From: Microbacterium paraoxydans
GTDB taxonomy: Bacteria > Actinomycetota > Actinomycetes > Actinomycetales > Microbacteriaceae
DNA length: 64,000 nucleotides
Direction: 5' to 3'
NCBI RefSeq assembly: GCF_900105335.1
Contig: NZ_LT629770.1
Span: forward strand, 3,348,001-3,412,000
Within the stretch, counting starts at the first letter, position 1. Each line of letters begins with the position of its first letter. The position numbers and the translations under genes are program-made. Below, in pieces: positions 1 to 7,424 of the stretch. Below the pieces are notes generated by a model. It searched no databases and was not told where the DNA came from. It was given only the letters and a program-made list of their open reading frames with translations.

Positions 1-84
1 CGTCTGCTCGGCGTCCGTGCCGAGATGACGATGCCCGACGAACCGGACGGCGTCGAACGCACCCCCGTGCGCGGTCGCATCTGA
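1..84 (+). CDS. C-terminal end of an unidentified protein (truncated by window edge)
   Basis: An open frame enters from the left edge and stops at TGA 82-84. Only 27 residues are visible, ending in ERTPVRGRI, with GC-rich third positions that fit real coding sequence. No domain can be recognised from so short a tail. It converges tail to tail with the RidA-like gene, whose stop begins at 86. Confidence 0.6.
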   Translation, partial: RLLGVRAEMTMPDEPDGVERTPVRGRI

Positions 85-85
85 C

Positions 86-487
86 TCAGTCGCGGACCGT
101 CGCGGCGATCGCGCTCACCTCGATGAGGGTTCCGGGCACGCCGAGGCCCGCCACCCGCGCGGCGGTCACCAGCGGCGGGGCGCCGTCCCTGGCGAGGGTG
201 GCGGCCACGGCACCGTACGCCGCGCGCAGGTCGGCATCCTGGTGGATGAGGATGGTCCAGCTCACGACGTCGTCGAGCGTCACCCCCGCCGACTCCAGCG
301 CGACCCGGGCGTTGTCGAGAGCTCTAAGCGCCTGCGCCCCCACGTCGGGGGAGACGACGGCGCCGGAGGCGTCGACACCGTTCTGCCCTCCGATGTAGAC
401 GGTGGTCGCCCCCGGGGGGATGACGGCGGCGTGACTGAATGCGGGGCTGCGGACGAGGCCGTCCGGCTGCAGGAAGGTGATGTCCAT
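86..487 (-). CDS. RidA (YjgF/YER057c/UK114) family protein
   Basis: Encodes 133 residues, the normal length for the Rid family. Rid proteins are small cytosolic trimers, and RidA members hydrolyse reactive enamine/imine intermediates of amino-acid metabolism. The sequence has the family layout: an N-terminal strand pair (LVRSPAFSHAAVIPPG), the YIGGQNGVDASG turn, a central helix (ALRALDNARVALESAGVTLDDVV) and the C-terminal signature around RVAGLGVPGTLIEVSAIA, where the family arginine lies near its usual place. The ATG at 485-487 was chosen because it precedes the first conserved strand; the frame stays open upstream into an arginine-rich stretch unlike the family. The mscS-like gene lies 43 bp upstream on the same strand. 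Whether it is a true RidA deaminase or another Rid subgroup cannot be decided by eye. Confidence 0.85.
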   Translation of the reverse strand: MDITFLQPDGLVRSPAFSHAAVIPPGATTVYIGGQNGVDASGAVVSPDVGAQALRALDNARVALESAGVTLDDVVSWTILIHQDADLRAAYGAVAATLARDGAPPLVTAARVAGLGVPGTLIEVSAIAATVRD

Positions 488-530
488 GCGCAGATCATGC
501 CCGAGGGCACCGACATCGCGCACCCGGGTC

Positions 531-1364
531 TCACACGGCATCGGACGGCACGAGCGGTGGCGGGGCCGGGACGCTGGTGACGGTGCCGGTCGTGCCGAGG
601 CCGCCGAGGGCGTCGAAGACCGCGACCACGACGGCGGCACTCACGAGGGCGCCGTGCAGCGGGTGGTGCCAGAACTGCAGTCGCGCGATGAGCCGGTCCC
701 CGCTCACGCTGACCACGAGCGCCCGCACGCCTTCGTGCCGATGCACGCCCTCCGCCGTCCTCGCCGCATCGACGAGCGGCCCGAGCACGCCGTCGATCCC
801 GGTCGTCCCGTCTCGTCGCACCCTGACCTCCACCTCGCTGCGTCGGGCTCCGCGGGTGGAGTCGTTGACGACGGGATCGGAGAGCAGACGTGCGTTGGGG
901 ATGTGGAGGGTGCGGCCGTCGACGGTGTGCAGGATCACCGCGCGGGCGTTGAGTTCCGTCACCGTCCCGGCGATCACGGAGTCCAGCGCCTCCACGACGA
1001 TCTCGTCCCCGATGCGGACCGTCTGCCGCGCCTGCAGCAGCACACCGGCCGCGAAGTTGTCGGCCACGCCGCGGAGGACCAGGATCGCGACGATGCCGAG
1101 GATGACGACGATCGCGAGCAAGGGCTGCACGTTCGCGCCCAGCAGGGCGAGCGCGATGCCGAAGCCCAGCAGGAGGATCGCGTAGCCGACGAATTGCGCG
1201 GTCGCGGTCCCCACAGCGGTGGAGATGCCGGGAGCACGCCGGAGCAGGGCTGTCGTGCCCCGGCGTGCGAACCGCGAGATGATCCAGGTCGCGAGAGCGA
1301 CGAGCAGGGCCAGCAGCAGCTGCCACCAGTCGATGTCGGTGGGCAGGAGATCCTGCAGGTCCAT
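531..1364 (-). CDS. MscS-family small-conductance mechanosensitive ion channel
   Basis: Encodes 277 residues. It begins with three hydrophobic segments (about residues 14-30, 52-76 and 80-100), followed by the MscS pore and beta-domain signature: GVADNFAAGVLLQARQTVRIGDEI and then NARAVILHTVDGRTLHIPNARL. MscS channels sit in the cytoplasmic membrane and release solutes on hypo-osmotic shock. Length is close to that of E. coli MscS (286 residues). The ATG at 1362-1364 is preceded by GAGGAGCC at good distance. It lies between the SHOCT protein gene and the RidA gene on the same strand, probably one transcription unit reading leftward from the divergent region at about 1880. Confidence 0.9.
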   Translation of the reverse strand: MDLQDLLPTDIDWWQLLLALLVALATWIISRFARRGTTALLRRAPGISTAVGTATAQFVGYAILLLGFGIALALLGANVQPLLAIVVILGIVAILVLRGVADNFAAGVLLQARQTVRIGDEIVVEALDSVIAGTVTELNARAVILHTVDGRTLHIPNARLLSDPVVNDSTRGARRSEVEVRVRRDGTTGIDGVLGPLVDAARTAEGVHRHEGVRALVVSVSGDRLIARLQFWHHPLHGALVSAAVVVAVFDALGGLGTTGTVTSVPAPPPLVPSDAV

Positions 1365-1403
1365 GCCGTGGGCTCCTCACGCCGGCGGGGGCCGGTGCGC
1401 GGC

Positions 1404-1790
1404 CTACTGCAGCGCCTTCGCCTTGATGAGGGAGTACTCGTCCGGGGTGATGGTCCCGGCGTCCAGAAGCGCCTTGGCCTTCGCGATCTCCTCGCTCGGA
1501 CTGCTGCCGGCCACCTGCTGGATGTACGCGTTCGCGGCCTCCTGCGCTCGACGGGCTTCCGCGCTGCTGCGCTCGGCCATGCCGTTGCCCCGGGCGATGA
1601 GGTACACGAGCGCCGTGAGGAACGGCACGAAGATCAGGAAGAAGATCCACACGGCCTTCCACCAGCCGCTCAGCTTGTGGTCGCGGAACAGGTCCCCGAT
1701 GATCGCGAACAGGGCGAAGAGATACGCGGTGAAGGCGAAGATCCACAGGAACCACCAGATGATGTCCCAGAACGATGCCCAAAATCCCAT
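1404..1790 (-). CDS. Membrane protein with PLDc_N-like N-terminus and C-terminal SHOCT domain
   Basis: Encodes 128 residues. Two hydrophobic segments (about residues 8-30 and 42-66, with the WWKAVWIFFLIFVPF motif of the phospholipase D N-terminal-like membrane domain) are followed by a linker and a short C-terminal SHOCT domain (EEIAKAKALLDAGTITPDEYSLIKAKAL). SHOCT is a small oligomerisation module of unknown biochemical role. The start ATG at 1788-1790 has an AAAGGAG ribosome site 5-6 bases upstream. The gene is divergent from the SulP gene at 1971, and a TCACCCGGGTGA palindrome lies in the shared 180-bp upstream region. A second SHOCT protein sits at 17,888. Confidence 0.85.
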   Translation of the reverse strand: MGFWASFWDIIWWFLWIFAFTAYLFALFAIIGDLFRDHKLSGWWKAVWIFFLIFVPFLTALVYLIARGNGMAERSSAEARRAQEAANAYIQQVAGSSPSEEIAKAKALLDAGTITPDEYSLIKAKALQ

Positions 1791-1879
1791 GACTGCTCCT
1801 TTCTCGGTGCCGCCGTCTCCGGGGCACGCTCGGAACATACCGGCGGGCGCAGCGCCCGCGCACCGGTTCCGTCCGGAGT

Positions 1880-1891
1880 TCACCCGGGTGA
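1880..1891. promoter_or_regulatory. Palindromic operator candidate, TCACCCGGGTGA
   Basis: A perfect 12-bp palindrome lies in the divergent region between the SHOCT membrane gene (start 1790) and the SulP gene (start 1971). Related palindromes occur near 3609, 9852, 13561, 14259, 17375, 19597 and 23951, nearly all just upstream of genes. The binding protein is unknown; the LAL regulators in this block are the obvious candidates by position. Confidence 0.6.
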
Positions 1892-1970
1892 CTCGCCGCG
1901 GTGAGACGCCTCCGGCCGGTCGCGCCCGGAGCGTCGGCAGTACGCTTCCCTCGACGGCGGAGGGAGTCCC

Positions 1971-3620
1971 ATGAGCACAGTGCACAGACCACCGTGGCTG
2001 CTGAGCACTCTGGACGGCTACCAGCGCCGCTGGATCGTACGCGATGTGCTTGCCGGCCTCTCCGCGGGTGCGGTCGTGGTTCCGCAGGCCATGGCGTACG
2101 CGACGATTGCGAATCTCCCGGTTCAGGTCGGCCTCTACACGTGCATCGTCCCCATGCTCGTCTACGCCCTCCTCGGTGGCAGCCGGGCGATGAGCGTCTC
2201 GACGACATCGACCATCGCGACCCTCACCGCGACGACGCTGGTCTCGGCAGGCGTCGCCGCGGGCGCAGACGACGCGATCGGCGCGCTCATGATGCTGACC
2301 CTCCTGGTGGGAGCGGTTCTGCTGTTGGCACGGGCGTGCCGGCTGGGATCCCTCGTCGAGAACATCAGCGGCGCGACCGTGCTCGGGCTGAAGATCGGGG
2401 TGGGGGCGACGGTCGCCGTCGGGCAGCTCCCGAAGCTCCTGGGGGAGTCCTTCGACTTCTCCGGCCACGGCTTCATCCGCTCCCTGGTCGCCGTGGGCGA
2501 GGCGCTCGACAGCGTCAACATCCCGACGCTTCTCCTCTCGGCGGGGTCCATCGCCACACTCCTGCTCCTCAAACGCTTCGCTCCGCGGGTCCCGGGCACT
2601 CTCGTCGTCGTGGCCGCCGGCATGCTGCTCGTGGGGGTCGGAGGGATCGATGATCTCGGTGTCGACCTCATCGCCCCGGTGGCCGGCGGTCTTCCCGTTC
2701 CGGGGATCCCGGACCTGTCCGAGGCCGCGGCGCTCGTGCCGGGAGCGCTGGCGATCGCCGTCATGGCCTTCCTCGAGTCCGCCGCGGTCGCACGCAGCCT
2801 GCGCCAGGCGACGGAGCCGCAGATCGACAGCGACCAGGAGCTCTTCGCGACCGGCGCGGCGAACACGGTCGGTGCCTTCTTCGCGGCCATGCCCGCGGCG
2901 GGAGGGTTCTCGCAGAGCGCCGTCAACCAGGGTGCCGGAGCGCGTTCCCAGCTGGCGACACTGACCACTGTCGGGCTCGCCGTCCTCGTCGCGTTGTTCC
3001 TCGCTCCGGTGCTCAGCCTGCTGCCCGAGGCGACGCTCGCGGCGATGGTCTTCACGGCGGTGGCCGGACTCGTCAACATCCCCGAGCTCGTGCGCTGGGC
3101 GCGCATCAGTCGGATGGACTTCTGGGTCGCGACCTCCGTGGCGGCCATCGGTCTCACCGCGGGGCTCCTCCCCGCGGTGGCTGTCGGCGTCGTCGTGACG
3201 CTGGTGCTCGTGCTGCGAGAGCTTAACATCCCCCGTGTCCGCGTGGTGGGGAGGCGGGGGAGCGCTCTCGGGCTGGAGCCCGAGCGGGGACTCTACACGG
3301 CGAATGCGCTCGCCAATCAGCGGCTCATCGTGCAGACCGTCGCCGCGCAGGCCGAGCCGGTGCGGACGCTCGTGCTCGGACTGCCGCAGCAGGTGGTGAT
3401 GTCCATCACGGTGCTCGACGCCCTCGAAGCCCTCGATCGGGAGCTGGCGCAGCTCGGCGTGGAGCTCCACCTCGCGGCGGTGCCGGAGGCGGCGGCGGCC
3501 GTCGCGGCTCGGACGTCGTGGTACTCCGCCCTGACGGCGGCCGGACGCGTGCACCCCGCGGTCGATGCCGGGCTCCGGGCCGCGGCGGACCGCGAGGAGC
3601 GGCCGCGTTCACCCGGGTGA
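1971..3620 (+). CDS. SulP-family inorganic anion transporter with C-terminal STAS domain
   Basis: Encodes 549 residues of an SLC26/SulP carrier, a cytoplasmic-membrane family that moves sulfate, bicarbonate or other anions. The N-terminal signature is clear: DVLAGLSAGAVVVPQAMAYATIANLPVQVGLYT, then GGSRAMSVSTTSTIA, and further on the conserved AANTVGAFFAAMPAAGGFSQSAVN segment. Ten or more hydrophobic helices fill residues 20-400. The C-terminal part (about 430-540) fits a STAS domain. The ATG at 1971 follows GGAGGGAG. A TCACCCGGGTGA palindrome lies 80 bp upstream, and a 28-bp perfect palindrome overlaps the stop codon. The substrate is not certain; two sulfatases in the same block make sulfate plausible. 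Confidence 0.92.
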   Translation: MSTVHRPPWLLSTLDGYQRRWIVRDVLAGLSAGAVVVPQAMAYATIANLPVQVGLYTCIVPMLVYALLGGSRAMSVSTTSTIATLTATTLVSAGVAAGADDAIGALMMLTLLVGAVLLLARACRLGSLVENISGATVLGLKIGVGATVAVGQLPKLLGESFDFSGHGFIRSLVAVGEALDSVNIPTLLLSAGSIATLLLLKRFAPRVPGTLVVVAAGMLLVGVGGIDDLGVDLIAPVAGGLPVPGIPDLSEAAALVPGALAIAVMAFLESAAVARSLRQATEPQIDSDQELFATGAANTVGAFFAAMPAAGGFSQSAVNQGAGARSQLATLTTVGLAVLVALFLAPVLSLLPEATLAAMVFTAVAGLVNIPELVRWARISRMDFWVATSVAAIGLTAGLLPAVAVGVVVTLVLVLRELNIPRVRVVGRRGSALGLEPERGLYTANALANQRLIVQTVAAQAEPVRTLVLGLPQQVVMSITVLDALEALDRELAQLGVELHLAAVPEAAAAVAARTSWYSALTAAGRVHPAVDAGLRAAADREERPRSPG

Positions 3621-3628
3621 ACGCGGCC
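3601..3628. repeat. 28-bp perfect palindrome containing TTCACCCGGGTGAA
   Basis: Bases 3601-3628 read identically on both strands, with GTTCACCCGGGTGAAC at the centre and GGCCGC arms outside. It spans the end and stop codon of the SulP gene and lies 119 bp before the FUSC-like gene. It contains the same core as the operator candidates. Without a loop or T-run it is a poor rho-independent terminator, so an operator that also encodes the last SulP codons is my preferred reading. Confidence 0.6.
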
Positions 3629-3746
3629 GATGAGCGGTGACGTGCGGCCACCGCCTGCCTAGGCTGACGGCACGGAAGACCGACGGGGCGATCGAGACAG
3701 CGGAAACGAGGCCCGACCGCAGCCGGAACCGGAGAGCGAGGCGGGC

Positions 3747-4727
3747 ATGGCGGCACGCGCCGGAGTGACGTGGCGATGGTCGCGGTTCGGTCTCGGCGTG
3801 CTCTACGCGGTGCCCGCGATCGCGGTCGCACCGTTCGATCCTGCTGTCGCGCTGGCTCTGAGCATCGGGGTCCTGCCGGCGGCCGTCGTCGGGCTTCCTG
3901 CACGGCGACGAGCGCGCTCGGCGATCCCCGTGCTCGGGACGCTGGTCGCGCTGGGGCTCCTGCTCGGTGCCACGCTCGCGCTCGTACCGGTCCTCGCCGT
4001 GCTCGCCGTGGCTGTGCTGGCGGTCCTCGCCAGCATGCTCGCCGCGCGGGAGCGCGCCGGTCAGCTCGCGCTGACCCTGGTCCTGCCCATGGTCGGGATC
4101 GGTCTGAGCTTCCCGCTGTCGACGACGACAGTCCTCCTGGCCGGCGCGATCGTCGCCGGCTCGGTGTACGCGTGGCTCATCGCCCTCCTCTGGCCGGAAC
4201 ACGAGGGGGGCGTGCGGGCCGCGGCATCGATGCCGAAGGGGCGAGCCTTGCTGATGTACGGGGCGCTGCTGGGTCTCGCCGCCGCGACGGCGGCCGCCAT
4301 CGGTTTCGCGACCGGGGTCGAGCACGTCGGCTGGGCGACCGGCGCCGTGCTGCTGGTGATGCGTCCGGTGCGCGGCCAGCTCGTCCTGCGCAGCGTCGGT
4401 CGGGCGGCGTCGGTGCTCGTCGGAGCGCTGGTCGCGGCGGGGTTCGCCCTGCTGTCTCCGAGCGGGGCGGCGATCGGGCTCGCAATCGGTGTCGTGGTGG
4501 GCTGTCTCGGTGCAGTCCAGGAGAGCCGGTGGTACGTCGCGCCGGCGTTCACGACCTTCCTCGTGCTCACGTTGCTGCTGTCGACGTCGTCCGAGCCGCC
4601 GACCGCGCGCTTCCTGGAGAGGACGCTCGAGACGCTTCTGGGCGTGGCCCTGGCGCTGTTCTTCGGCGCGCTGATCCCGGCGCTGCTGGCGATCCGGCGG
4701 CCGACGCGCGCGAACGTCTCGGAATGA
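3747..4727 (+). CDS. FUSC-like (fusaric-acid-resistance type) integral membrane protein
   Basis: Encodes 326 residues, almost entirely hydrophobic and arranged as two blocks of about five transmembrane helices (residues 12-150 and 165-310), separated by a charged stretch after a WPEHEGGVRAA segment. This repeated 5+5 layout, with the central GWATGAVLLVMRP motif, resembles the FUSC_2/aromatic acid exporter family. Members are proposed to export aromatic or weak acids, but the substrate here is unknown. The ATG at 3747 follows GAGCGAGGC. The stop codon overlaps an ATG (ATGA at 4724-4727) that could begin the following LAL regulator, so the two may be co-transcribed. Confidence 0.75.
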   Translation: MAARAGVTWRWSRFGLGVLYAVPAIAVAPFDPAVALALSIGVLPAAVVGLPARRRARSAIPVLGTLVALGLLLGATLALVPVLAVLAVAVLAVLASMLAARERAGQLALTLVLPMVGIGLSFPLSTTTVLLAGAIVAGSVYAWLIALLWPEHEGGVRAAASMPKGRALLMYGALLGLAAATAAAIGFATGVEHVGWATGAVLLVMRPVRGQLVLRSVGRAASVLVGALVAAGFALLSPSGAAIGLAIGVVVGCLGAVQESRWYVAPAFTTFLVLTLLLSTSSEPPTARFLERTLETLLGVALALFFGALIPALLAIRRPTRANVSE

Positions 4728-4816
4728 GCGCGACGGGCGCTCCCCTTGCGGGACCGCTCCCACCTTGCAATAGACTGCCCGCGAGGGGGAGCAAGATCGA
4801 AATCGGGGGGTTTCGA

Positions 4817-7402
4817 GTGCTGAACAGTGCGTGGACGGCGGGAACGGGCGAGAGCGCGGCACCTGCTGCAGTGAAGGGTGAGGTTCGTCGGGAGCGCCTG
4901 CTCTCACGACTGACAGCCGCGATGGACGGGCCGTGGACGCTCACTCTCGTGAGCGCCCCGGCAGGGTCGGGGAAGACCAGGCTGCTGTCGCAATGGGCTG
5001 AGGATCTCCGCGCTCACGCAGACATCGAGCTCGTATGGGTGGCGCTGGAGCGCGGGGAGGCGGATCTGCCGCTCGTCCGCGCGGCCCTGGGCAGGGTCGA
5101 TGATCGCGGCTTGCAGGAGGCGCTGGCACAGGTGCCGTCCGTGCGGTCGGCGGCCGCCGCGCGGGCGCTCGCCAGAGCCCTCGCCGAAGCGAGGAGGCGC
5201 ATCGTCATCGTCGTCGACGACGTGCACCGCGTGCAGGACGAGGAGACGGCGCAACTGATCTCGACGTTCGTGCAGAACGCGCCGGGCAACGTGCACGTGG
5301 TGCTCTCCGGCCGAGGGACCAGGGCCATTCCGCTGGCGCGACGACGCATCGCAGGGGTGGCCCTCGAGATCGACGCCCGAGCGCTCGCGTTCGACCCGGC
5401 CGAGGTCAGGGCGTTCTTCCGCATCCGCGGCATCCGGCTCTCGCAGGGAGAGGTCAGCTCCGTGCTCTCCCGCACCGAGGGGTGGGCGACGGGGCTGCAG
5501 CTCATGATGCTCGATGCCGCCGGGGCGCAGACGGTCCTCGCCCATCCGCTGCGGGGGGATGCGCCTGAGGTCGCGGACTACTTCGTGGAGGAGGTGCTCG
5601 GAGACCTCGACGGCGAGCTGCGGTCATTCCTGGAGGCGACCGCGGTCGCGGAGGTCTTCACCGCCGAGCTCGCCGCGGAGCTCTCAGGGGCCGGCGCGGT
5701 CACGGCCATGATCGACCGGCTGCTCCGTCTCACCGTGCTCGCCGGCCCTGACACCGCGGAACCGCCCCGCTACCACTATCCGCCGCTGCTGCGGGAGTTC
5801 CTCCTCGGCCGGCTTCGGCAGGGCGGAGCGGACCGCGAGGAGCAGCTCCATCGCCGGGCGGCGGACTGGTTCGCGACGCACGATGAGCCGCTGCTCGCGT
5901 TGCGGCATGCCGTGCGCGGCGGGGAGACGGCGTGCACGGCGGGAGTCCTGCGGCGCTGCGGCATGCAGCTCGTGCTGGACGGCCGCGCGGACGAGGTGCG
6001 GGAGGTGATGGCCGAGCTTCCGACCATCCTGCGGGTGGTGCCGACGGTGCGGATGCTCATCGCAGCGGCGGAGCTGTCGTGCGGAGACCCCTCGGCTGCG
6101 GTGATCGTCCCGTCCGTCGGTCGGGGGGAGCCCGACGCCGACCGCCGCTGGCGGCAGGGGATCGAGCTGCACACCGCGCTCCGGCGGGGCGGGATCGCCG
6201 AGGCACTGGACGGCGTCGGTGCCGACCTCCGCGATCTCAGCGGCGAAGAGCAGGTCGATGCCTACGTGCTCCTGGAGGCTGCGACGGCGGAACTCTACAG
6301 CGGACGGCTCGACCGGGCAGAGGCGACGGCGCGCCTCGCCGGGGATCTCGCCAGGGCGATCGGAGCGCGTGCGGCGGAGCTCCAGGCGGAGGCGGTTCTC
6401 GCGACCAGCGTGCTGTTCCGGGGGAGGCTCCGGGACGCAACCGAGGCGGGAGCCGCTCTGGAGCGCCGCTGACACGAGCTCGACCAACCGGACAACCCCT
6501 TCTTCGAAGTGACGCGCGTCTGGCGTTTCTGGGCCCCCTACGAGGGCATGCAGAGCCTGGAGGAGGTGCAGACGTTGCAGACGGCCGCACGGGTGATCGA
6601 CGACGGCGGGGAGACCGCGATCGCCAGGGGCCTGCAGGGGATGCGCGCACTGTTGGCGGCCGAGCAGGTCGCCGATCCCCGCGACGCGGCCGTGGGGCTT
6701 CTCGACACCTTGACGCCGCGGAGTGACCTCCCGCTTCCCCCGCACTGGTACGCCATGATGGGGCCCTTCGCGGTGCACGCCTTCGACCGCTTGGGGGAGC
6801 CGACGCTCCGCGACCGGTTCATCGCCGACATGGAGGATGCGCTGGGGGACACGGGAGACGTGCTCGTGCTCCGCGCCATCGCCGCCGTGCGCGACCGCCG
6901 TGACGGTATCGCCCGTGGCGCGCTGGCGCCGGTGCTGGAGGGCGCCATCCCCTGTATGCTCCCGGCGTCGATGATCGACGCGTGGCTGGTCGAGGCCGAG
7001 CTCGACGTGCACGACGGGGAGCCGGATCGGGCGCAGCTCGCGCTCGCTACCGCGCTCGCCCTCGCGGAGCCGGAGGACCACGTGCGCCGCGTCGCCGAGG
7101 CGGGTCCGATCGTGTCGCGGCTGCTCGCGGCCCGGGCGACGGCCGGAGCCCGCACGCACTTCGCGGATCGGGTGCGGGAGCGGCTCGCCGCCGCGGGTGT
7201 GCTCGTGGAGGAGGAGCTGACGCAGCGTGAGCGCATCGTGCTGAGCGCCTTGAGCCGCAATGCCACGCTCCGCCAGATCGCCCAGCAGGAGTACATCTCC
7301 CCGAACACGGTGAAGACGCATGTGCGCAACATCTACCGCAAGCTCGGGGTCTCGGATCGCGATGGCGTGACAGCGGCCGCCCAGGCCCTCGGTTTGCTCT
7401 GA
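4817..7402 (+). pseudogene. MalT/LAL-type LuxR regulator interrupted by an in-frame TGA
   Basis: Reads as a large ATP-binding LuxR regulator of about 860 residues in a single frame, broken once by TGA at 6470-6472. The first part (551 residues) has a P-loop (SAPAGSGKTRLL), a Walker B-like IVIVVDDVH and the STAND-NTPase/TPR-like middle. After the stop the same frame continues without a gap (HELDQPDNPFF and onward) to the C-terminal LuxR helix-turn-helix (LTQRERIVLSALSRNATLRQIAQQEYISPNTVKTHVRNIYRKLGV). A TGG or CGA to TGA change would explain the break. The GTG start at 4817 is preceded by a GGGGGG run; an ATG at 4724 overlapping the FUSC stop is the alternative. The open tail could restart at 6509. 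Either the gene is inactive, or two separate fragments are made. A sequencing error is also possible. Confidence 0.85.
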
Positions 7403-7418
7403 GGGCCTGGGCGGCCGC
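7373..7418. terminator. Bidirectional hairpin between convergent LAL and sulfatase genes
   Basis: GCGGCCGCCCAGGCCCTC (7373-7390) pairs perfectly over 18 bp with 7401-7418 across a 10-base loop. It includes the last codons and stop of the regulator and ends 7 bp before the sulfatase stop. No T-run follows, which is common for actinobacterial terminators. Confidence 0.6.
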
Positions 7419-7424
7419 CGGTCG

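Noticed and set aside
520..531. GCACCCGGGTCT between mscS and RidA as another regulon site
   Set aside because: Two of twelve positions break the dyad and the two genes probably share a transcript from further upstream.
280..2208. Very long arginine-rich open frame on the minus strand crossing RidA, mscS and SHOCT genes
   Set aside because: It is a shadow frame of GC-rich genes; composition is random-looking and recognised proteins occupy the other frames.
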